NCBI GenBank assembly: GCA_015680685.1
Contig: MNCI01007900.1
Coordinates: 173,326-199,122, forward strand
Direction: 5' to 3'
Source: Gnetum montanum
Lineage: Eukaryota; Streptophyta; Gnetopsida; Gnetales; Gnetaceae
Length of the DNA stretch: 25,797 nucleotides
Notes under the pieces: model-generated
Database searches by the model: none
Told to the model about the DNA's origin: nothing
The model's input: the letters and a program-made list of their open reading frames with translations, nothing else
Part shown: positions 9,900 through 18,789 of the stretch, piece by piece
How positions within the stretch are numbered: the stretch's first letter is position 1
Layout of the letters: every line of letters begins with the position of its first letter
Translations under genes and position numbers: made by a program

Positions 9900-10520
9900 T
9901 TTGTTCCATATCCTTTGTTTTAATATCCCTTCTAGCCTATATAGATTCTTCATCAAGCCAATATTTATGAGCATTATTCTTGTGATCATTAGTAACCTAT
10001 CTCTAATAAAATCAACTCCAACTCCTTAACATATTCTTAAGAATTTTATTGATTTTACATTTATCTTTTTATATTTTTCTTTGATCCCTATTGTTATTCA
10101 TATTGAATAAACCTTTTTTCCTTGTTTTCTACAGCATGATTCATGATATCAATTGATTTGTAATAGAAACCCTAAATGATGATAACATAATTCTCCTACT
10201 TTAGACTCTATGATATATTGAATATTTTCAATAAAAAAACANGGACTAAATCTAGAGCTTTTATTGACTCCAAAAGATTTCTCATCCTAAAGAATGAGTT
10301 AGATTAATCTTGATGGTGCCACTGAATAGTTGGTTGAGAGTCTAGTTCGTATTAAGATATCCACAAATAGAAATAGCTCCTTCTATTTTAAACTTTGGAA
10401 TATCTATTTGTAAATGTTGATAAGGATTATTTGTAGACAGGTGTGCATCATGGTAGAGTATATCTTTATTAAGATAAAATAATAAAATACAAGAAAAGCA
10501 CAATAGGTTGGTGATAAATT
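9900..10520 (-). pseudogene. LINE endonuclease C-terminal part and linker, decayed
   Basis: On the - strand, about 10344-10370 reads I-C-G-Y-L-N-T, matching the I-C-G-D-F-N-A-R-T block of AP-type LINE endonucleases. It is preceded by N-P-Y-Q-H-L-Q-I-D-I-P. Farther on, about 9945-9975 reads H-K-Y-W-L-D-E-E-S, matching the W-x-D-E-E linker between endonuclease and RT. The intervening sequence is too broken to follow. One undetermined base lies within this part. Confidence 0.65.
10242..10242. other. Undetermined base (N)
   Basis: A single N follows an A-rich run. It is the only ambiguous base I noticed and has no effect on interpretation. Confidence 0.98.
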
Positions 10521-10768
10521 TTTATCTAAATATGTATATTGTTTATTTTCTTATCATCTATCTTATGTACATAGATAAACTAATTTAAAGCTTTTTAACT
10601 AAGCAAATAATATCAGGAAGAGCCTTCCTCTTCTACCTTTTTTATTTTTATTTTTCTAAAAGTAATTTAATGAAATTTTTCCACATAATTCTACTAAGCC
10701 AAGAATATCAAAACAATTTATATAAAAAAATGTTTACGAACGTCAAATTAGCTTTGTGTGGTTTAGGA
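10521..10768. other. Non-coding stretch between LINE and TNL 5' flank
   Basis: AT-rich, with no ORF or motif that I can identify. It may hold the 5' end of the LINE and part of the TNL upstream region. Confidence 0.4.
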
Positions 10769-10903
10769 ATCTTATTCTTATGCTCTGCCATCCAGTTTTA
10801 TAAAGAAATGCACTAAGTTTACAGAGAGGAATAGTGGAGGAAAGTTCCTAGAAATTTCGGATAGGAGATAGACACATAGGAACATATGGAAAATACTGGA
10901 AGG

Positions 10904-10995
10904 AATTTTCCATCGAAGAAAAAGAACGGAAGGAAGGAATTTTGCATCGAAGAAAAAGAACGGAAGGAAGGAATTTTGCATTGATGAAAAGGAAC
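10904..10995. repeat. 34-bp tandem repeat, ~2.7 copies
   Basis: Units begin at 10904, 10938 and 10972. The first two are near-identical (AATTTT(C/G)CATCGAAG start, GGAAGGAAGG end); the third is partial and diverged. The equivalent place in the 7.2-kb duplicate has one unit only, so the expansion followed the duplication of the flank, or was lost there. Confidence 0.85.
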
Positions 10996-11190
10996 AATAA
11001 GGGACGATAGTTGCGAGAAATTTTGTACGTAGAAATAGGAAAAGAAGAAAAAAGGAAACAAGTGGAACTCGAGGAAGGAAAGAATTTTTCATGGATGAAA
11101 AAGAAGAATAACTGGCCATAGTTGCGAGAAATTTTGCATGGGAAACATGAAAAAGACGAAAGTTGAAAGGAAGCAGGGTGGAAAAGTTGC
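10972..11190. repeat. ~111-bp tandem duplication, diverged
   Basis: ATAGTTGCGAGAAATTTTG occurs at 11007 and 11118, within longer units that both run from an AATTTTGCAT-like start through GATGAAAAAG to a GA-rich tail. The 7.2-kb duplicate shows only one unit. Confidence 0.75.
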
Positions 11191-11535
11191 CCCGCTCACA
11201 TATGGTATGTATGATAGTGGGTTCCTCAGTCACTCGTCACTGAAATCCTGCTAAAATTTGCACCAGCAAAAGGATATACCGTTCACGATGGTTATTGAAG
11301 AAGACAAAGGGTAACCTGAAAATGCTTGAAAGTTGAAACCGCTAGATTGGCATTGCAGATTTACTGTACTCGTTGAATTCTTGATATATCTATTTGGGTG
11401 TGCATTTGCGTAACCTGAAATCTGCTGCAATATCTTGCTGAAAAAGTTTGCAAAGCTTTCAAATTGAAAGCACTGGATTGGCATTGCTGATGTACTGTCC
11501 TTTCTCTGTCTGCATCAAACATCTAAGAGTAGGAG

Positions 11536-12115
11536 ATGAATCCGACAGAGAACTCAGGCATGCCCCAGAAAGGTTGGAAGAGAAGCTTGACTAAGCCAGA
11601 ACCAGAAATGCAAATGAGGGCAACTCAAATGCAGCGAGTGCCGTCTCAGCCTTGTATTCCAGATGACAATGTAACTGTGGGATCATGCTCAGGTTGCAAA
11701 ACTACTGTGAACAAGTTCGATGCATTCATAAATCAGAGGCCCTGATACAAAGCATAGCATGACCTATCACTTGTATGATCTCTTCCGAGACACAGGCGTC
11801 AAGGTGTTCCTGGACAAAGAAGAGTTGCAGGGTGGAGACAGTCTGCCAGTGGTGATAGAAGAATCCATTAATTGTTGTAAGGTGCATGTTTGCATTTTTT
11901 CAAGTAGATATGCAGAGTCTGTGTGGTGTCTGGAAAAACTGCAGATGATTCTGAACAGATACGATATGGGCAAATGATTATTGATTCCAGTCTTCTACGA
12001 TGTAAAACCATCTGATGTTCAATATCTGAAGGGAACTTTTGGGCAGGGTTTTCAGAAGCACAGCCTCAGATACAGCACTGAAGTCACTGACAGGTGGAGA
12101 ATTCTCTATAGGAGG
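11536..12115 (+). pseudogene. TNL exon 1: TIR domain
   Basis: After about 60 N-terminal residues without recognisable domain, TIR starts at F-D-A-F-I-N-Q-R (11716). A 2-base loss follows, then D-T-K-H-S-M-T-Y-H-L-Y (11743 on), V-F-L-D-K-E-E-L-Q-G-G-D, I-E-E-S-I, V-C-I-F-S-S-R-Y-A-E-S-V-W-C-L-E-K-L, a TGA at 11975, and I-P-V-F-Y-D-V-K-P-S-D-V. The Glu expected in the catalytic S-x-x-Y-x-x-S-x-W-C-L-x-E-L helix is Lys (E-K-L in place of x-E-L, by position E then K). A donor AGG/GTAAAG closes the exon at 12116. Confidence 0.9.
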
Positions 12116-12806
12116 GTAAAGTGTAAGAGTGTAATAATCGTCTGTGGAGTAAACTTTAAGCCAATGATCGGGCAAAGAATGAAAATTACAAAATAAAAAT
12201 TTTAAGTAATTTTTATTTTTTGTTTTGGGCTCATTAGTTTACGGTGTCATGTTTATAATTTTTTTCTCAATATCTTATCATTTCCGCTTCATATTATGTC
12301 AAACAATTCCTTTCTTAACATGAATGGAACAGGGCAAGCATCTCGACTTCTTTTTTTCCGAGATGTTTGCTTGCCTAGTGTTTGCTTTGCATCTTTTAAA
12401 AAAAAATTTCAAAAATATTTGGGAAGTTATACACAGATCTGATAGACTTTCACATGATTGATTATTTTGTTTATGCTAGTGCATAAATAGAGAACTAAAG
12501 ACGGCTGGAAAAGGAAAAGAGATTAATATATTCAATTTATTCTGTTAACTTCAAAACTTTATGCAAGATTAGGTAATCAGAAAGGTTACATGTCAATGTA
12601 GATGCAATCTGGTTCCTCTTCATGAAGCGGCTTAGAAAGCAGTATTTCAGTTCATTTTTTATTGTTATCTTGCCTTGTGATAATCCAGATATAAGATAGG
12701 TTTTCTCATCGAGAGTACAGCAGGATAATAATTACGAGCCACGGGTACCCTCGTTTCCACCCCTCTTTTCCTTTCTGATTTGCATTTTTATTGTTTTGGT
12801 TAACAG
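12116..12806 (+). other. TNL intron 1 (between TIR and NB-ARC)
   Basis: Donor GTAAAG at 12116 and acceptor TTTTGGTTAACAG ending at 12806. The interior is T-rich and codes for nothing. Joining the exons as drawn leaves one extra base before E-L-C-R-A-I, so an indel lies near one edge or the true junction is shifted slightly. Confidence 0.75.
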
Positions 12807-13941
12807 GGAACTCTGTAGGGCCATTGTCAACAGAGTATGTAAAAAACTTAATGTAGGGTCCGTTGCTACTCCTGAAAAAGTAGTGGGAATACATGATGAC
12901 GTAATCCAGATTAAGAATGACATAATGAGGGGCCACCATGAGAGTCAGTCTGTGACATTAATGGAAGTTATGGGTATTGAAGGCATTGGCAAAACTACCT
13001 TTGCAAAATGCCTTTATAATCAAATATACACCGTTTGAAAGGCACTACTTTATGGAGGATATTAGTGGAGCTATTGAAAAGAATGGGGTAAATGAAGTTC
13101 ACAAGCAGCTGGCTAATAACCTTCTCCAGGGTGATTCAATCTTGTGTGAAAGCCAATTAAAACAAGTTTTATAGGAATGGTTGCAAAATGCTAACATATT
13201 GCTGCTATTGATAATATTACCATGGAAAATTGTTTGAATATTGTATTTTTGGATTATTATGTTTACCTTGATGGTACTAGTGTCCTTATTGTGGCAAGGA
13301 GAGAGAAGGATGTCATAAAGCATAATCCTAAAGTTGCCATGTACAATTTGATTTCTCTGCAAATATCTGAACTGAAGGATCTCAAAGGTAACGAACTATT
13401 TTGCTATTATGCATTTGGAGGATTCCTCGGGGTCAACAGTCAGCACCCAATTTGATAATTCAGTCAATAAAATTATCGGTCAATGTGGTGGTATTTCTTT
13501 TTTATTATCGGTCAATGTGGTGCTATTCCCTTAGCACTGGCTGGCTATAATGGGTAGACATGTTTATAGAGAAGAGATTGCGTTTGGGGAAAATTTGTAA
13601 GAAGATATTAAATTGACCTATGATTCTTGAAACAGAGCTTGAAAAATGTCTGGACTTGGCCATTTTTTCCCATTTGGAAACTGTTGGCCTGTTAAAAAAA
13701 AAAAAAAAAGCAGAGCCAAGAACGATAAGGATTAAGCTGAAATTTCAATTGCACTACGTAATCTGCAAGAGAGCTTTTAATTTAATTGACGTATATGAGG
13801 GAAAACTTTACATGCACGATCTCCTTATGGATTTAGGTAGAAAAATAGCGGAGAATGAGAGTTCTGAGTCTGGCCATTGAAGCTGGTTGTGGAATTCTTG
13901 GCATGTCATGGCATGTCAGAGAAGTGTTTTCTGATAACACG
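12807..13941 (+). pseudogene. TNL exon 2: NB-ARC domain
   Basis: Motifs in order: linker V-C-K-K-L with V-V-G-I-H; P-loop G-I-E-G-I-G-K-T-T at 12973-12999 (intact Walker A); after a frameshift near 13032, RNBS-A-like F-E-R-H-Y-F-M-E-D-I (13035-13065); kinase 2 as L-L-I-D-N across another frameshift (about 13200-13212), with Asn after the first Asp; RNBS-B as G-T-S-V-L-I-V-A-R-R-E-K (13274 on); E-L-F-C-Y-Y-A-F (RNBS-C region); GLPL as C-G-A-I-P-L-A-L (13516-13539), preceded by a partial duplicate; L-D-L-A-I-F (RNBS-D, about 13650); M-H-D at 13812-13820 inside L-Y-M-H-D-L-L-M-D-L-G-R-K-I. A stop TGA at 13878 follows. The exon ends D-N-T before GTAGAA. Confidence 0.9.
13471..13540. repeat. Short duplication at the TNL GLPL motif
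   Basis: ATTATCGGTCAATGTGGTG occurs at about 13472 and again at about 13504, a 32-bp tandem duplication with a T-rich tail on the first unit. The first unit reads C-G-G-I-S-F, the second C-G-A-I-P-L. It disrupts the frame around the motif. Confidence 0.85.
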
Positions 13942-14073
13942 GTAGAATTTTCTTCAGTATCGTTGATTTGCCTTGTTGAAATTTCAATTTCCTTTGTAAT
14001 AAATGTTCTTATTAGTTATTATTGTACTTAAAAACTAATGAAAAATATAGCAATAGCCTTTTATCACTTCCAG
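13942..14073 (+). other. TNL intron 2
   Basis: Donor ACG/GTAGAA at 13942 and acceptor TCACTTCCAG at 14073. Splicing gives D-N-T joined in phase to G-T-D-K-V-K-G-L-S-L, exactly the TNL sequence expected at this exon boundary, so the intron is well supported although the gene is dead. Confidence 0.88.
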
Positions 14074-14499
14074 GGAACGGATAAGGTGAAAGGATTAAGC
14101 CTAGTTTGGACTTTAGAAATGTAAAGTTGTTCTAGACGATGTAAATGGAGATCCATGCCCATAATGGAGATCCATGCCCATAGTCTGCTGAAATATCTTC
14201 ATTAGAATTTTTTTATTATAGGCGGATATTGCATTGAAGGTACCGGTTATATAAAATTATTAAAACAATCTTTCCTTAATGTATGTGAGCACCATTGATT
14301 CAACACCGAGGTATCATGGTCTGTGTGTATGCTTTTTCCTTGTTTTCTTTACAAAGGTGATTTTCAAAAAAAAAAAAAATTTCCTTAAATGGACTAATTT
14401 TCCATTGGAAAGCATACCAACAAGGCTCTGCTTAAGGCACCCCAGAGCCCTGGTGTTGTCCATGGAAGGAACACACCGTTATGGGATTTTTCTCAAAAG
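14074..14499 (+). pseudogene. TNL exon 3: NB-LRR linker and first LRR
   Basis: It opens G-T-D-K-V-K-G-L-S-L-V-W, then a TAA at about 14128. A perfect 19-bp tandem duplication lies at 14144-14181. Frame is lost until 14390, where W-T-N-F-P-L-E-S-I-P-T and L-V-L-S-M-E match the L-x-W-x-x-F-P-L-x-S-I-P first LRR of TNL proteins. A 13-A run (about 14367-14379) lies before it. Some of the middle may be a further intron ending CTTTACAAAG near 14356. Confidence 0.75.
14144..14181. repeat. 19-bp perfect tandem duplication
   Basis: AATGGAGATCCATGCCCAT occurs twice with no spacer. It is 19 bp, so it shifts the frame of the linker exon. Confidence 0.95.
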
Positions 14500-14597
14500 G
14501 TGAAGTTCTTTATTATTATTATTATTATTTTGTCAAAATCAAAATCTACGTTCATATATACCATCCTTGCTAAAGGGTAACACGTTGCAATTTACAG
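14500..14597 (+). other. TNL intron 3
   Basis: Donor CAAAAG/GTGAAG at 14500, acceptor GCAATTTACAG at 14597. The interior contains a TTA/ATT microsatellite (about 14511-14527). The following exon opens E-A-L-V-N-L-W-Q-L, a normal LRR start. Confidence 0.7.
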
Positions 14598-15488
14598 GAG
14601 GCTCTTGTAAACTTGTGGCAACTTATGGTATCAGACTGCATCAAGTTGGAAAAACTTCCACCGCAAGTTTAAGGCATCTGTGTTCTATTAAATTTGATGT
14701 TTTGGTATCACTGGAATCTATTCCAGACAGCTTCGGGTAAATATCTATGGTTGGACAACTGCAAGGCTTTAAAAGAATTCACAGAAAGCATCGGAAATCT
14801 CTCGAGCATTTGCTTGAATTTATTACAAGCAACTCCTCAGAATTGAAGTTATTGCCAATGTCATTTGGAAAGCTGTTGCAATTAGAGCTTCTGACACTTG
14901 CCCATTGCCCAGCTTTGGAGGAGTTCCCAGATGATCTGCAAAACTTACATTGTTTTCATTATCTAGTAATGCTGTAATTTGGAAACTCCAGAACAGATGA
15001 CTCCGCACAATCTTCCACGGCTAACATGTTTGAATGTAACATCAGGAATCTACCAAAGTTCCCACAGTTGGCCAGTTGTTCAAGCTTGGAACGTTTGTTC
15101 CTTTGTAAGTGCTGGAGTCTTCAAGAGCTTCCCGAATCCCTGGGAAGCCTTTCACAGTTGCAAGAGCTGCTTATTGCTGGCTACAAGAATTTAGCGGCAC
15201 TGCCTGCCACCCTTGGCAACGTAAAAAGTTTGAAATGTTTGGTCATGATTGATTGCCTTGCATTGAAACGACTTCCATCTTCGTTTGGGTAATCTTTCTG
15301 AGTTGAAATCTCTGGGAGTGATAAACTGTAGAAGAGTGGACGTTATCTGCAATCTGAGGTACATTGCAGGATTTGATAGGTGTCTCCAGTCTTTAAGAAA
15401 TCTCTATATTGAAGACTGCGACCAGCTGGACTTTCCGGATAGCTTTCTCTATGAACCGCATAATTTCGATGAAATGTCCCTCGCTTAA
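14598..15488 (+). pseudogene. TNL exon 4: leucine-rich repeats
   Basis: About eight LRR units of the L-x-x-L-x-L-x-x-C-x-x-L-x-x-L-P type are visible, for example V-S-D-C-I-K-L-E-K-L-P, Y-L-W-L-D-N-C-K-A-L-K-E, L-T-L-A-H-C-P-A-L-E-E-F-P, F-L-C-K-C-W-S-L-Q-E-L-P, L-I-A-G-Y-K-N-L-A-A-L-P and M-I-D-C-L-A-L-K-R-L-P. They sit in several frames: stops or shifts occur near 14670, 14735, 14810, 14977 and 15290. The longest open pieces are 15026-15292 and 15285-15485, the latter ending at TAA 15486-15488 after D-Q-L-D-F-P-D-S-F. This part would bind effector or guardee and also hold the receptor off. Confidence 0.88.
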
Positions 15489-17104
15489 TGAACAGTTCAT
15501 CACAAGATATAGCTGCGATGATTTTAACGTAAAGTATGCAATTTTCCCGGGCTTGCACGTTGTTTAATTGATCACCATGTCTGTGCCCAAAATTGTTCAA
15601 TAAGTCTCGTAATAATGGCTGTTATATTTCCTTGAAAACCCAGAACTTCTTATGAGACTGAATTATAAATGATGATCAGAGTTATTGTATAAACATAAAA
15701 GTGAGCCCGTGTCTGTTTCCCGTGTTGGAACAACGGGTTAAGGAGTTCATACCTGCTGCAAGAGGCAGAGATGACAACCTGTATGTTGAGGCCAACCTTG
15801 CCCATGGTAGGCATGGGCCATGATTGATAACTATGTATATTAGGGTGTCCCTAAATTACGAACCTGCCATAAATTAAAATTTCCAAATCAAGAGTAATAC
15901 CACTAAGTTAATACCTCATTGTTAAAACCAAAGTTGAAAAGATTTTACTTTGACAATCATAAAATAAATAAATAAATAAATAAAATTAAAAGAGTTTTGG
16001 CATGATTCTATTTAAAGTATAATAGGGGAAAATTGGATATTTGAACTTGACCTACATCATCATCAAGAATTAGTTAACCTTGGCTAACCTTTTTGGGTCA
16101 AAAAATAATTTGGCAATTATTTGAAGCTATAACAAAAAGCTATACTTCACTTTGTCCATCTGGTACGTGCCTGAATGCAAAAGACATTCTAGATTTCTCC
16201 ACTTCACTTTTTGTAAATAAATTAAAGCATGAAATATTATTGTCCTTGAAGATGAAAAGATTTCTATTTTTCAATGATTAAGATTTCTGCATGCTATCTT
16301 ATTTGGAAACCCATTTTTATTATTTTGCAAGTTCTCTGATTTAGGTAGATATATCAAATAGAGAGCAACCAACGGGCAGTCTTTATTTTTATTTTCCCTT
16401 CTCGAATTTATTATTAAGTTCTTGAAAATTATTATCCTCTCCTTTATCAAGGAAGCAAGCAACGAAGTCTGCTCACCATTGCAAACAAGAGCATATGCAG
16501 TTGTGGGAGTATTTTGAGAATGAAGTGTTTAATTCATAATTTATGACTCTTGTGCATTAACAGGGATCATCTAACCCGGATGGTGTATTACTGTTAGTAG
16601 TGGTAAAGTTGAAATTGTAGACATCGGTCCCAGTACGTATGCATGGCTGTCAATAATAGGAGGCTTAGGTTATGCCCATGGATCCCCCCACTGCTGCAGT
16701 GTTAATTGTGGCCACACAGTACATGAAAAATCAGCATTGCAATTTCTGGTGGTCTGTTGGGTCAATGGCCTGATTTTTTTTTTTTCATACCCTAAAATGA
16801 ATGGTGTGGATTGTTGGCGTGAACTGTTGGGTTTATTTAAGAACAGTAATTTTGTGGAAGTATCCAGACTTTTGGTGATGATTACTTGGAGTTTTTCACG
16901 TATCAATGGAGGAGGAATCATCAAACTATCTCTGCTTGCAAGATTTTCAAGATTCCTGTCTAATGGGCAGGAGTTTCTTAAGATTTCGTCCTATGAGTTT
17001 ATGCCGTACTATTGTATAATGCCTAAAATGTTAGTTGCATATTCAAATATGCATGGCCATAACATGTTTTTCTACCAAAACAGTAAAGATGTTATTTACT
17101 GGTA
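15489..17104. other. Intergenic stretch downstream of the TNL pseudogene
   Basis: No recognisable gene. An (AAAT)n microsatellite lies at about 15960-15985. A TATA-like or signal sequence cannot be assigned. A 122-codon frame at 16737-17105 has no recognisable domain, no homologous neighbour and an ordinary composition, so I do not call it. Weakly GC-richer sequence begins near 16560. Confidence 0.55.
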
Positions 17105-17350
17105 ACCGACGTGCTGGCAATTACGCCAGACGTCTGCAGTCAACAGGTGGTGGACAATGTCGCTGTGGTTACTGCAGGAAAGTGGGCATGAATCGTCCAT
17201 GGTGGCGGAGTAGTGCACGTTACAGGCAGAACATGGTGGCAATTACTTCATGGCTGTTACATTCATGGTGGAGGACACGGGCATTAATGACAGGCATTAC
17301 GAGCATGCGTTGCAGTTACCTGCATGACAGAGACATGGCTATAAAATAGC
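17105..17350 (+). promoter_or_regulatory. GC-richer promoter-like block with TATA box
   Basis: This block stands out from its AT-rich surroundings. It repeats short motifs: GGCAATTAC (17116, 17238), GCATGA / TTCATGG, and GTGGTTACTGCAG / TTGCAGTTAC. It ends in a TATA box, GGCTATAAAATAG (17338-17350). The arrangement resembles the U3 of an LTR or an element promoter. It lies 1.4 kb before the gag remnant and could be the 5' LTR promoter of that element, but it does not resemble LTR copy C. Confidence 0.45.
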
Positions 17351-17424
17351 GGCAGAGGTAGTTTTCAATGAGGGGGTCTAGAAAAAGGCTCAAACATCAA
17401 ATCCTAGAGGAATCTTCGAAAAGG

Positions 17425-17516
17425 GGGGGCTCTTGCTATTAGTCTTGAGGGGGCAACGTTTTCTCCAAAGGGGGGCTCTTGCTATTAGTCTTGAGGGGGC
17501 AACTTTTTCTCCAAAG
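17425..17516. repeat. 46-bp tandem duplication, 2 copies
   Basis: GGGGGCTCTTGCTATTAGTC begins near 17425 and again at 17471; both units end TTTTCTCCAAAG. They differ at one position (AACG against AACT) apart from G-run length. It lies just after the TATA-bearing block, in what would be a transcribed leader. Confidence 0.93.
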
Positions 17517-18080
17517 GCAGCGGTTTCCTCCTTTCTTTCCTTGTATTTTACAATCTTCTAGCTGATCTTTGAGGAGGGTCCAAGGCAAGAACGAGTAGCT
17601 CAAAATCAGATCCTTGGGGTCTCCACAGTAGCACAGGAGGGTTCTCTCTCTTTTACTTTTGTCTATAGCAATGTAGCCTATGTGTAGGATGCGAGATGTA
17701 CGATTTTTTTTGGGATGTGGCTGGACAGTCTTTCTCTCTACAACAATGCATAAAAGGTTGTAGATGGTGGTGGTAGGCTTTGAGTGACCGTCATTGTTGG
17801 CAATCTCTCTTTTTTTCCTGCTCACTCCCTCTTCCTCTCTATGGCAACAACATTCCAAGCCGTGCACGTGGTTGGTGGAATGGCAAGACTGGGAAAACTC
17901 ATTTCTTTAGTTACTCATTGTATTCAGGACAATTATTCAATTTAAATTCCAGGTTTTCTTTTTTTAGTTTATTATTTGCAAAAGGTTACCTAGTTCTCTC
18001 CAATTAAGACTATTCTGGGTTTCTGTACCCATATGGGAGGTGCCTAAGCCATAGTTTTCTAAAATGAGTTTTATTTCTTA

Positions 18081-18113
18081 GTGTTGGTGCAACCAAAATT
18101 TATGCATCAACAC
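18081..18113 (+). repeat. Imperfect inverted repeat (11-bp arms)
   Basis: GTGTTGGTGCA and TGCATCAACAC pair with one G:T wobble around an 11-base loop, and a T-run follows. It could be a stem-loop in RNA or a chance palindrome. Confidence 0.55.
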
Positions 18114-18789
18114 CTTTTTTGACGTTAAAAGAAGAGCCATTTCTTTGACCTTTATTATCTCATTTTCCAAAATATCTATTTTTTATCCTTTTCCATTCCT
18201 TATTTTATTTTTATTTCCTAAAAATTTCATTTTCCTTATTTCAAACTTGTTTTATTTAAAATTTCTATTTTCAACCATTGTTTTGAAAAACCTTTTTAAA
18301 GAATTTTTGAGCCCTTTATTTCCTATTCGCAAAGTTTGTTTCTTGAAAATTTTTGAGTCTCATCTCCCATTTTTCTTTAATCCTTTTTTTAAAGAAAAAA
18401 AAACTCTCATCTCTTAGTCCCATTTTCGAATTTGTGTCTTGGTGGTCCTTACCTTAGTCCTAGGTTAGGTAAGGTGGTTTTATTTTATTATGCAATTTTA
18501 ATTTTATTTTTCTAAAATTTTGTTTTTTGCTATTTGCCTTTTAATTTTATAAGTATTACAATTTTATACATTTATTTCCCTTTTCAATATATATATATAG
18601 CATATTTTAATATTTTTTTTACCAAAAAAAAATTATTTCAATATTTTCTTTTACGCAATTTTATAGTTTTATTCTAATAATTATATTTTAGAGTTTTGTT
18701 TTACGAGTAAACTTTCCTCTACACCTAGCTAACTGATTACTCATCACTTTACTTTAACAAAGCAATGAACATTATGTTTCTCAAGGTTT
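18114..18789. other. T-rich non-coding leader before the gag remnant
   Basis: Strongly T-rich on the + strand (about 18140-18700), with no gene. A 90-codon frame here (18145-18417) is Phe/Leu-rich because of composition and is not called. The position fits a long untranslated leader of the gypsy element that follows. Confidence 0.5.

Larger units (their letters stand above)
7500..10520 (-). mobile_element. Decayed LINE (non-LTR retrotransposon), split by LTR copy B
   Basis: Read on the - strand, from high to low coordinates, it shows in order an endonuclease remnant, the linker to RT, RT palm motifs and a post-RT F-K-Y-L-G segment. The last part (about 7500-7932) is separated from the RT by LTR copy B. 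Many stops and frameshifts are present and no frame is intact. The 3' end has no convincing poly-A (poly-T on the + strand). The outer limits are approximate because the non-coding ends cannot be recognised by eye. It lies between two copies of TNL 5' flank, so it probably inserted into an older TNL remnant. Confidence 0.82.
10769..11535 (+). promoter_or_regulatory. TNL 5' flanking region, purine-rich with local repeats
   Basis: This stretch precedes the TNL pseudogene start and is strongly GA-rich on the + strand between 10825 and 11190. It contains two kinds of tandem repeat, listed below. A diverged copy lies at 7087-7490. Downstream, two similar ~35-bp stretches (near 11325-11360 and 11455-11495) share AAGTTGAAACCGCTAGATTGGC-like / AATTGAAAGCACTGGATTGG cores, another local duplication. 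No clear TATA box was identified. Frames open here on the - strand are by-products of the biased composition. Confidence 0.5.
11536..15488 (+). pseudogene. TIR-NBS-LRR (TNL) disease-resistance gene, pseudogene
   Basis: TNL proteins are cytoplasmic or nuclear immune receptors: TIR signals through NAD+ hydrolysis, NB-ARC is the nucleotide switch, LRR senses effectors. All three parts occur in order: TIR 11716-12115, NB-ARC 12808-13880, LRR 14395-15488. Introns sit where plant TNL genes usually have them (after TIR, and before the G-T-x-K-V-x-G-L start of the LRR linker). The chosen start at 11536 is the first ATG of the frame entering TIR. Breaks include a 2-base loss in the TIR R-G-P-D codons (about 11740), an in-frame TGA at 11975, a frameshift near 13032, more around kinase 2, a duplication at the GLPL motif, an A16 run near 13695, and several frameshifts in the LRR. 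It cannot encode a full receptor. Its short open segments could still be transcribed. Confidence 0.93.

Noticed and set aside
10778-11233. 151-codon Phe/Ser/Leu-rich frame on the - strand
   Set aside because: It lies over the GA-rich tandem repeats of the TNL 5' flank; the composition alone keeps stops away on the pyrimidine strand. No domain is visible.
11767-12175. Minus-strand frames across the TIR exon
   Set aside because: Shadows of the TIR coding sequence on the + strand.
16737-17105. 122-codon frame on the + strand
   Set aside because: No recognisable domain, no codon-use or repeat evidence and no homologous partner in the window. Listed only as unassigned.
17035-17349. 104-codon Arg/Trp-rich frame on the + strand
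   Set aside because: It overlaps the promoter-like block, its composition follows from the local GC-rich repeats, and it ends at the TATA box.
18081-18113. Stem-loop with T-run as a terminator
   Set aside because: Such terminators are bacterial; here it lies in plant DNA beside a T-rich tract and pairing is imperfect.
18145-18417. 90-codon Phe/Leu-rich frame that looks like a membrane protein
   Set aside because: The DNA is simply T-rich; no gene features support it.
18740-18746. CTCATCA before the gag remnant as the end of a 5' LTR of the A/B/C family
   Set aside because: The bases before it do not match the conserved 3' tail of the family, and no primer-binding site follows.
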